Assembly (NCBI GenBank): GCA_027620395.1
Contig: JAQBZY010000002.1
Span: 1 to 14,590, forward strand
Reading direction: 5' to 3'
From: Pseudomonadota bacterium
GTDB lineage: Bacteria; Pseudomonadota; Alphaproteobacteria; Rhodospirillales; Casp-alpha2
DNA length: 14,590 bases
The notes under the pieces were generated by a model. It saw only the letters and a list, made by a program, of their open reading frames with translations. It did no database searches and was not told where the DNA came from. Of this stretch, positions 7,087-13,236 are shown piece after piece. Position 1 is the first letter of the stretch; each line of letters starts with the position of its first letter. The translations under genes and the position numbers were made by a program.

Positions 7087-7112
7087 GCCGGAATTGCTGC
7101 CCCAGTTCCGGC
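7087..7112 (+). repeat. Inverted repeat downstream of fbpC
   Basis: GCCGGAA (7087-7093) and TTCCGGC (7106-7112) form 7-bp arms around 12 bases. It lies 37 bases beyond the fbpC stop and lacks a T-tract, so it is either a non-canonical 3' end of the fbp transcript or a second regulatory site for the sigma54 promoter. Confidence 0.4.
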
Positions 7113-7171
7113 GGCGAGTCGACCACACAATAAATAATCATTTAATAACATATACTTACCATATATCCAAT

Positions 7172-7189
7172 TTGGCATCCGCATTGCAT
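7172..7189 (+). promoter_or_regulatory. Sigma54 (RpoN) promoter of the hook-type gene
   Basis: TTGGCATCCGCATTGCAT matches the -24/-12 sigma54 consensus TTGGCAC-N5-TTGCA. The invariant GG (7174-7175) and GC (7186-7187) are separated by the required 10 bases. The start would be near 7199, about 60 bases before the ATG at 7259. The 45 bases before it are AT-rich, as expected for DNA bending, possibly by IHF. Confidence 0.85.
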
Positions 7190-7258
7190 TAACTTGGGCG
7201 TCATGACAACGGCGGCGATACCCCGGGCCCAAACCACGAGAAGAAAGAGAGACGATCC

Positions 7259-8815
7259 ATGAGCGGATACGGTCTTTTCCAGACAAGCACTCTCGGCATG
7301 AATTCGCAGGCGAACCGGCTGAATACCATCGGCACCAACATCGCCAACGTGAATACCGGCGGCTATCGCCGCACCGACACCGAATTCCAAACTGTGCTGA
7401 GCGACAACGTCTTCCAGCAAAGCGACATTGGCGGTGTACTGCCGGTGCAGCGGCGCCGTTATGATTTGCAAGGCTTGATAACGCCCACGGACCGCAATCT
7501 CGACCTGGCCATCAGCGGGCAAGGATTTTTTGCCGTTCAGCCGAATTTTTCGTCGACGACGAAGGTCTATTACACCCGTGATGGGTCATTCCAGGTCAAT
7601 ACCGTCAACGGCCAGACCACTTCGGTCCTGGCCGACGACGGGACGACGAACATCACCGTCAACAACGGCTATCTGGTCGACAAGAACGGCTATTTCGTGC
7701 TCGGCTCACCGGTGCAGGCCAACGGCACGGTGTCGAGCAGTGGGGCGGCGCCGATGCGGGTCGATTCTTATGCCTTCACCAACGTCGGCAATCCGACCAC
7801 TCAGTCGACACTCGAATTCAATCTGCCGTCCAACGACAACTTCGGTGCCACGGCGCACAGTTACACCCTTAGAACTTACGATTCCAATGCCACGGAGCGC
7901 GCGGTCACTTTCAACTTTTCCCGCTCCATCACCGACAATCAATGGCAGGTGGCGGTCCAAGGCAACAACTTGACCACCTCGACCCTGTCGCCCGGCGCCA
8001 ATTTCGGGCTAACCACCGGCACCACCAATCAACTTACCTTCAACGCCGGCGCGCAGTCGTTTCAATTGGTCGGCCTCAGCACCGGCATTCCGGTGAACGG
8101 GGCGTTCTCGTCGCTGAAGGCAGGGAATCAGATCACGCTCACCGGCACCGCCAGCAACAATTCGACGTTCACGATCGCCTCGGTATCGGCTGATGGCAGC
8201 ACCATCACCGTCACCGGCGGCGGCTTGCTCGGTGAAGCCGCGACCGGCGCCACCGCCATCAATATTGCCTCGACCGCGCCGGTCACAAGTCCATTGATCT
8301 TCAACGGTAACGGCATATTGACGTCGCCGACATCGATGACCCTGGCCGCCACATGGTCCGACGGCGCGACCTCCAACTTCACCGTCGATACCAGTGGCAT
8401 GAAGCAGTTCGCCGGTGCCTTCACGACGTTTCGAACCAGCCAAGACGGGTTCGGCAAGGCGAACATGACCGGCATCAGTTTCGATCCCGCCGGCAACGTC
8501 GTCGGCGCCTTCAGCGACGGCACCGAGCGCAACGTCTACAAGATCCCGCTCTATACCTTCACCAACATCAACGGACTGCACGCCGACAACGGTATGGTGT
8601 TCGAGGAGACTTCGGCCTCCGGAACCGCAACGGCATTTTTCGCCGACCAGTCGACGAAAGCCGACTTCATCAATTTCTCGCACGAGATTTCCAACGTCGA
8701 CATCGCGACCGAGTTCGCCCGCATGATCCAGACGCAAGAAGCCTACAACTTGAATGCGACGACGTTCCGGACCATCGACGAAATGACCGTCGTGGCGCGC
8801 GATCTCAAGGCCTGA
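7259..8815 (+). CDS. Hook-type flagellar protein (FlgE/FlgF/FlgG family), stand-alone paralogue
   Basis: This is an axial flagellar protein secreted by the flagellar export apparatus; it has no signal peptide. The 518-residue product has the conserved N-terminal rod/hook motif (about 1-40, with NTIGTNIANVNTGGYRRTDT) and LAISGQGFFAV near 84-94. The C-terminal D0 helix contains ISNVDIATEFARMIQTQEAY and ends TFRTIDEMTVVARDLKA. The middle is long and Thr/Ser/Asn/Gly-rich, typical of a surface-exposed hook domain. It is longer than FlgF or FlgG (about 250-260) and somewhat longer than a standard FlgE (about 400). A second, clearer FlgE starts at 13237, so this is a paralogue: an alternative hook subunit, a hook-rod connector or a specialised hook section. 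It has its own sigma54 promoter and its own terminator. The ATG is preceded by a purine-rich AAGAAAGAGAG. Confidence 0.9.
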   Translation: MSGYGLFQTSTLGMNSQANRLNTIGTNIANVNTGGYRRTDTEFQTVLSDNVFQQSDIGGVLPVQRRRYDLQGLITPTDRNLDLAISGQGFFAVQPNFSSTTKVYYTRDGSFQVNTVNGQTTSVLADDGTTNITVNNGYLVDKNGYFVLGSPVQANGTVSSSGAAPMRVDSYAFTNVGNPTTQSTLEFNLPSNDNFGATAHSYTLRTYDSNATERAVTFNFSRSITDNQWQVAVQGNNLTTSTLSPGANFGLTTGTTNQLTFNAGAQSFQLVGLSTGIPVNGAFSSLKAGNQITLTGTASNNSTFTIASVSADGSTITVTGGGLLGEAATGATAINIASTAPVTSPLIFNGNGILTSPTSMTLAATWSDGATSNFTVDTSGMKQFAGAFTTFRTSQDGFGKANMTGISFDPAGNVVGAFSDGTERNVYKIPLYTFTNINGLHADNGMVFEETSASGTATAFFADQSTKADFINFSHEISNVDIATEFARMIQTQEAYNLNATTFRTIDEMTVVARDLKA

Positions 8816-8837
8816 TCCGGCTTAGCCGCAATCGATG

Positions 8838-8861
8838 ACGGCGGCAGCGGCCGCCGTTTTT
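8838..8861 (+). terminator. Intrinsic terminator after the hook-type gene
   Basis: An 8-bp stem (ACGGCGGC 8838-8845, GCCGCCGT 8850-8857) with loop AGCG is followed by five T residues (8857-8861). It closes the single-gene unit and separates it from the flgI operon. Confidence 0.85.
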
Positions 8862-8865
8862 CGTT

Positions 8866-8884
8866 GCCGGTAATATTTGCCGGG
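8866..8884 (-). promoter_or_regulatory. Enhancer-like element upstream of flgI (candidate FlbD/ftr-type site)
   Basis: The plus strand reads GCCGGTAATATTTGCCGGG, a near-palindrome whose minus strand begins CCCGGCAAATATTACCG, like the element at 7063-7081. Its centre (8875) is 102 bp before the -24 GG at 8977, exactly the spacing at the other sigma54 promoter. It starts five bases after the preceding terminator. Confidence 0.55.
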
Positions 8885-8974
8885 TCGGTCATTCACATGG
8901 CCTAAATGGGTCTCGCCGCAGTCGCCTCTATTATTTAACTGACTGTAATATAACGGTTTTTATTCAAATATCGC

Positions 8975-8992
8975 TTGGCACGCATTTCGCAT
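8975..8992 (+). promoter_or_regulatory. Sigma54 (RpoN) promoter of the flgI operon
   Basis: TTGGCACGCATTTCGCAT has a perfect -24 half (TTGGCAC), and its GG (8977-8978) lies 10 bases before the -12 GC (8989-8990). The predicted start is near 9002. It should drive flgI, flgJ, the flgN/fliK fusion, flgD and flgE, since no later promoter was seen. An ATG at 8991 lies within the promoter and cannot be the flgI start. Confidence 0.87.
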
Positions 8993-9054
8993 GATAAGAT
9001 CGCTGGCTCGGCCCATTCGGGATCCCGCCGGTGCAAGACACGGGAAAATCGAAC

Positions 9055-10205
9055 ATGAAAAATCTCGACTGGATGCGGATAGCAAGACTGGGCCTGGGAT
9101 TGACCCAGGGATTGGCGCTGATCGCGGCGCTTTGCCTGCCGCTCGCCGGCGCGCCGATGCCGCGTCCCGGATCAAGGACATCGTCGATTTCGAAGGCGTG
9201 CGTGACAACCAATTGGTCGGCTACGGTCTTGTCGTCGGCCTCAACAACACTGGCGACACCTTGGCGACCGGTCATTTCACCAAGCAGAGCCTGCAGGCGA
9301 TGCTGAACCGGATGGGCGTAAAACCGACCGACGCCGGCCTGACCTCCAAGAACGTCGCCGCCGTCATGGTCACCGCCAGCCTGCCGCCATTCGCCAGATT
9401 GGGCGCCAGAATCGACGTCACGGTCAGCGCGCTCGGCGATTCCAAAAGCCTTCTCGGCGGCACACTGTTGGTAACACCGGTGCTGGGCGCCGATGGCGAA
9501 GTTTATGCTGTCGCGCAAGGGCAACTCGCGGTTGGCGGCTTTTCGTCGCAGGGCAATGCCGAGACTGTGGTCAAGGGCGTTCCGACGTCCGGCCGCATCG
9601 CCAGTGGGGCGATCATTGAACGCGAGATCAACTTCGATCTGACGACCCTCGAAAAGGTCAAGTTAACGCTGCGCAACCACGATTTCACGACTGCCCGGCG
9701 GATCGCCCAAGCGATTAATGCGTTTCTCGGCACCAGCGCCGCGGCGTCGTCCGACCCGATGACGGTCCGGGTCGTGGTACCCGAAAACTACCGCCAGAAC
9801 GTCGTCAATCTTTTGACCGACATCGAACAGCTCAGGATCGAGCCCGACCAATTGGCCCGCGTCGTCATCGACGAACATACCGGCACTATCGTGATGGGCG
9901 AGAACGTCCGGATATCGACGGTCGCCATCGCGCAAGGCTCGCTGACGATCCGGATCACCGAAACCCAGCAGGTGTCGCAGCCAGGTCCGTTCGCGGAAGT
10001 CGGCACCACGACCACCGTCGACCGGACCAACATCGACGTCCAGGAAGGCGAGGAACGCCGCCTGACGGTCTTGCAGCCAGGCGTCAGCCTTCAGGAATTG
10101 GTCAATGGTCTCAATGCCATGGGGATCGGCCCCCGCGACATGATCACGATCCTGCAGGCGATCAAGGCGTCGGGTGCCCTGCAAGCCGAAATCGAGGTGA
10201 TGTGA
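9055..10205 (+). CDS. flgI: Flagellar P-ring protein FlgI, with an apparent single-base frameshift after the signal peptide
   Basis: FlgI polymerises in the periplasm into the P ring around the rod. The mature protein is intact and highly typical: SRIKDIVDFEGVRDNQLVGY, GLVVGLNNTGDTL, then VVIDEHTGTIVMGENVRIST, VSLQELVNGLNAMGIGPRD and a terminal ALQAEIEVM. The signal peptide (from ATG 9055: MKNLDWMRIARLGLGLTQGL, then ALIAALCLPLAGA) is in a different frame. The two frames meet at about 9151-9156, and one extra base there (GCG-GCC for GCGCC) would give LAGA followed by ADAASRIKD in a single frame of 383 residues. The span of 1151 bases is one short of a multiple of three. Either the assembly lacks a base or the gene is mutated. 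An in-frame GTG at 9031 is an alternative start. The sigma54 promoter lies just upstream and flgJ overlaps the stop by one base. Confidence 0.88.
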
Positions 10206-10534
10206 TGACCGTCGCAGCCCAAAGTACCGGCATGCGCCATAGTATGGACGCCGCCATGATGGCGTCGCGGCAGAACTCGACCAAGCTGACACCGATGCAG
10301 ATGAAGAAGATCCGCGAGACCGCTCAGGAATTCGAGGCCGTGTTCATCGGCGAAATGCTTCGTCCGATGTTCGAAAACATCGACCCGGCGGCGCCGTTCA
10401 ATGGCGGACACGGTGGCCAAGTGTGGAAAGATATGCAAGTCGACGAATTCGGTAAAGCCATCGCCCGCAGCGGCGGCGTCGGCTTGGCCGATTCGATCGT
10501 CAGAACGATGTTGCAGATGCAGGAGAAAAAGTGA
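10205..10534 (+). CDS. flgJ: Rod-binding protein, FlgJ N-terminal type
   Basis: The product caps or scaffolds the growing rod in the periplasm. It is 109 residues and matches only the N-terminal rod-binding domain of FlgJ: KIRETAQEFEAVFIGEMLRP, MFENIDP, GGHGGQVWKDMQVDEFGKAI, and GGVGLADSIVRTML. The muramidase domain of enterobacterial FlgJ is absent, as in most alphaproteobacteria (the CheL-like form in Caulobacter), so another enzyme must open the peptidoglycan. ATG 10205 shares one base with the flgI stop (TGATG) and has AGGTG six bases ahead; an in-frame GTG at 10202 is a less likely alternative. The next gene starts with the same TGATG overlap, so the operon is translationally coupled. 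Confidence 0.88.
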   Translation: MTVAAQSTGMRHSMDAAMMASRQNSTKLTPMQMKKIRETAQEFEAVFIGEMLRPMFENIDPAAPFNGGHGGQVWKDMQVDEFGKAIARSGGVGLADSIVRTMLQMQEKK

Positions 10535-12462
10535 TGGACGCCGAAAAACGCCTGAACGACTTGATCGCCATCACCACTCGGCTGATCAACGTGCTTGAGC
10601 GTGAAAACGAAATGCTGCGTGAACACCGGCATTCGGACATTCATTCCATCTTGGATGAAAAAGCGACCATCGGCCGGGTTTACGAATCCCGCGTCATCGG
10701 ACTTAGCGAGAACCCGGGCGCGTTGGCCGAGGGGCCGCCGGAATTGCGCGAGCAATTGGCTGAACTGGCCCACAAGGTGGACCGCCTGATGGCCGATAAC
10801 TCGGTGATGCTGAAAATATCCGTCGATGTCAGCCGCCGTGTCGTCAACCTGATCGCCGAAGCCGCCACCGAGCCCACCGACGACGGCGCCGGCCACGAGC
10901 AGCGCGGCGACGACCGTCCGCTAGTGATTGCCGACCGCGGCGGCAACCAACCGCGCAACGATGCCAAAGTCGCCAACCGTGGCGACGACCCGAGCGCCGA
11001 CGCCTCGAGCGACAAGCGCGCCGATCGCGGCGACGCCAATAGCTCTGACACCAATACCGACAAGAGCGCCGCCAAGGACGCCGGCGCGACCGAAAAGCGG
11101 TCCGACAAGGCCGCGTCCAATGATGGCGCAACCGAGGCCGCCGGCAACGATGCCGTCAACACCGATCCCAACGCCGGCGCCGAACAGGCAGAGGCCCCCG
11201 CCGCCAGCGCTCAGTCGTCGTCCCAGCAGGCAGTCATGGCCTATGCCGCCGGCGCCATCGGCATGGTCGTCACCGACCACGCCAAGGTCCAAGGCGCCAA
11301 TGGCGCCGCCAAATCCGCGAATGGCGCGGTTCAGGCAGCGCAGGCCGCCGGACCCGAGGAAGCCACGCAGAATAACGCCGCTAATGTCAATCTGGTGGTC
11401 GCGGCCAACGCCGTCCGTCAGGGCACGCACACGCAGACGAACGCTGGACAGCATTCGCAACAGCAGGCCAATGCGGCGGCGAACAATGGTGGTCAGGCCC
11501 AAAAAACCGAAGCCGGCGCCAATCCGGAAAAGGCCAACGCCATCCGCGAACAGGCGCAGCAGCTCTCGAAGGTCATCGGCGACGGCAACAAAGCCAACGT
11601 CACCGTCACGGTCAACAAAGAGCAAAACCAACTGACGTCGAAGCCGACTCAAAACATCGTCAACGTCGCCACCCTCGCGGCCGATAGCAACGCCAGCCAA
11701 CAGTCCGGACAACAGTCGCAATCCGGCACTCAGCATCAGACGGCGCCGAATACAGCCGTTCAAATCGGCGTTCAACAGACGCAGCAGGCTGCCGCAGGTC
11801 CGCAGCAGGTTGCCGGCGGCCCGCAGGCAACCAATGGCGGTGCCGGCACGGATGCACGCGGCCCGATCGGCGGCGCCACCCAAGCAGCCTCGGCACAAGG
11901 CCAGCACGCCGGCGCTGGCGAGAGCGCGTCCTTGAACAACCAATCGAGCACTGCCCCCTCGTCGCAGAGCCAACAAACCCAACAGACCCGCGAAGCGGCA
12001 CAGGCGCACGCCCAGCAGACCGCTCGTGCGCAAATCCAGGGGCAGCCGCTGGTCGATCAGATTTCGGTCAAGATCACCAAGGCGCTACAGGCCGGCAACG
12101 ACCGCATCACCATTCACTTGAAGCCGGAAGATTTGGGCCGCGTCGACGTCAAGATGGAACTGACGCACGACGGTCGGGTCATGGCCGTGGTCACTGCCGA
12201 CAAGCAGGAAACCCTGGATCTGCTGCGCCGCGATGCATCGGAACTGCAGCGCGCACTGGCCGACGCCGGGCTCAAGTCCGGCGACATGGAATTCAATCTA
12301 CGTGGCGACCAGGGCAAGACCGCCAACGACGATGGCCAGACGTCCGGTAGCGCGGGCAATGACACCGAGCCAGCAGCCGAGGAACAGACATCCGGCGACG
12401 GCGTTGTCGCGGCCTGGCAGAGCGGCATCTACAACAATGGCCGCCTGGACGTCCGGGCGTAA
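10534..12462 (+). CDS. fliK: FlgN-like domain fused to flagellar hook-length control protein FliK
   Basis: One uninterrupted frame of 642 residues holds two flagellar modules. Residues 1-111 are helical and resemble FlgN-type export chaperones: NDLIAITTRLINVLERENEM, LREHRHSDIHSILDEKA, and a second helix ELREQLAELAHKVDRL. Residues about 112-500 are low complexity, first Asp/Lys/Ala-rich and then Gln/Ala/Asn-rich. Residues about 504-593 are the FliK C-terminal domain, with QISVKITKALQAGNDRITIH, the hallmark LKPEDLGRVDVKMEL (about 528-542), and LDLLRRDASELQRALADAG. FliK measures the hook and switches export from hook to filament proteins; FlgN normally chaperones FlgK and FlgL. ATG 10534 overlaps the flgJ stop (TGATG) and has AGGAG at 10521-10525. 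The FliK half is firm and the FlgN half probable. Fusion rather than two genes is what the sequence shows. Confidence 0.85.
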   Translation: MDAEKRLNDLIAITTRLINVLERENEMLREHRHSDIHSILDEKATIGRVYESRVIGLSENPGALAEGPPELREQLAELAHKVDRLMADNSVMLKISVDVSRRVVNLIAEAATEPTDDGAGHEQRGDDRPLVIADRGGNQPRNDAKVANRGDDPSADASSDKRADRGDANSSDTNTDKSAAKDAGATEKRSDKAASNDGATEAAGNDAVNTDPNAGAEQAEAPAASAQSSSQQAVMAYAAGAIGMVVTDHAKVQGANGAAKSANGAVQAAQAAGPEEATQNNAANVNLVVAANAVRQGTHTQTNAGQHSQQQANAAANNGGQAQKTEAGANPEKANAIREQAQQLSKVIGDGNKANVTVTVNKEQNQLTSKPTQNIVNVATLAADSNASQQSGQQSQSGTQHQTAPNTAVQIGVQQTQQAAAGPQQVAGGPQATNGGAGTDARGPIGGATQAASAQGQHAGAGESASLNNQSSTAPSSQSQQTQQTREAAQAHAQQTARAQIQGQPLVDQISVKITKALQAGNDRITIHLKPEDLGRVDVKMELTHDGRVMAVVTADKQETLDLLRRDASELQRALADAGLKSGDMEFNLRGDQGKTANDDGQTSGSAGNDTEPAAEEQTSGDGVVAAWQSGIYNNGRLDVRA

Positions 12463-12482
12463 CCGGGCGACGGACGGAAATT

Positions 12483-12487
12483 AGGAG
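12483..12487 (+). promoter_or_regulatory. Ribosome-binding site of flgD
   Basis: AGGAG lies nine bases before the ATG at 12497 and fixes the start of flgD. Confidence 0.7.
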
Positions 12488-12496
12488 CGACGGATC

Positions 12497-13180
12497 ATGA
12501 TTCTCGGTAATGTCGGAAATAGCATTGGCGCGGATGGCTCGAAATCAGCCGACAGCAAGGCCAAGCTCGATGACGATCTGAACCGGTTTCTCAATCTGCT
12601 GGTCACGCAGTTGAAGAACCAAGATCCCTTGGATCCGCTCGACACCAACGAATTCACGGCGCAGCTGGTGCAGTTCGCCGGCGTCGAACAGCAGATCTAT
12701 CAGAACACGCAACTCGAACAACTGGTCGGCCTGCAATCGAACGCGCAAATATCGTCGATGGTCAATTTTATCGACAAGACCGTCGAAGTCATCGGGCAAC
12801 AATTCCCACTCGAAAACAGTCAGGCGACGTTCACCTACACCATGCCCTTCGACGCCAAGTCGGCGGACGTCATCATCCGCGATCAGGCCGGGCTCACGGT
12901 TTTTCAGGACAACGCCATTCTCGATCCCGGCAAGCACACATACGTCTGGGATGGCCGCAACAGCCAGGGCCAGATCGTCGCCGACGGCGCCTACACGGCG
13001 ATCGTCACCGGGCTCGACCGGCAAAACCAGCTCTTGCAAATCTCGCAATCGGTCTTCGGACGGGTCACCGGCGTCGGTTCGGAAGGCAGCACCACGTCGA
13101 TGTTCCTCGGCGACGACATCGAAGTTCCGCAGACCCAGGTACTCACCGTCAAAGAGTCGCCGAAGGTGGCGAGCAACTGA
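12497..13180 (+). CDS. flgD: Flagellar hook-capping protein FlgD
   Basis: FlgD sits at the tip of the growing hook and promotes insertion of FlgE subunits. The 227-residue product has the conserved N-terminal signature at about 31-66 (FLNLLVTQLKNQDPLDPLDT, then NEFTAQLVQFAGVEQQ) that is typical of FlgD. A C-terminal beta-rich part follows, containing VIIRDQAGLTVFQ and the WDGRNSQGQIVADGAYTAIV segment of the FlgD Ig-like fold, and ends in a short polar tail. No signal peptide is present, as expected for a protein exported by the flagellar apparatus. It lies between the fliK fusion (34-base gap) and flgE (56-base gap), the usual fliK-flgD-flgE order. Confidence 0.95.
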   Translation: MILGNVGNSIGADGSKSADSKAKLDDDLNRFLNLLVTQLKNQDPLDPLDTNEFTAQLVQFAGVEQQIYQNTQLEQLVGLQSNAQISSMVNFIDKTVEVIGQQFPLENSQATFTYTMPFDAKSADVIIRDQAGLTVFQDNAILDPGKHTYVWDGRNSQGQIVADGAYTAIVTGLDRQNQLLQISQSVFGRVTGVGSEGSTTSMFLGDDIEVPQTQVLTVKESPKVASN

Positions 13181-13223
13181 CGCCAACAAACTGAAGCGGC
13201 CGACGGCGAAAGCCCGGCCATCC

Positions 13224-13229
13224 AAGGAG
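13224..13229 (+). promoter_or_regulatory. Ribosome-binding site of flgE
   Basis: AAGGAG ends seven bases before the ATG at 13237, the strongest ribosome-binding site in the operon, which suits the abundant hook subunit. Confidence 0.75.
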
Positions 13230-13236
13230 AAGTACG

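Noticed and set aside
7052..7112. Stem structures after fbpC as an intrinsic terminator
   Set aside because: Neither the CCGGG/CCCGG stem nor the GCCGGAA/TTCCGGC stem is followed by a T-tract. The first also overlaps the enhancer-like element, so a regulatory reading is preferred.
7128..7172. Specific IHF or CtrA binding sites in the AT-rich stretch before the sigma54 promoter
   Set aside because: AATCATTTAATAA is near the IHF consensus but imperfect, and no TTAA-N7-TTAA pair was found. Only the AT-richness is noted.
8991..9054. ATG at 8991 as the start of flgI
   Set aside because: It lies within the -12 part of a sigma54 promoter, upstream of the predicted transcription start near 9002. 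The residues it would encode up to the mature FlgI are charged and do not resemble a signal peptide.
9148..9160. Programmed ribosomal frameshift in flgI
   Set aside because: No X-XXY-YYZ slippery site or homopolymer run is present at the junction, and FlgI is not known to use one. A missing base is simpler.
10921..12033. Long minus-strand open frame opposite the fliK linker
   Set aside because: It mirrors the GC-rich low-complexity linker in antisense, has repetitive Leu/Gly/Arg composition, and resembles no protein family.
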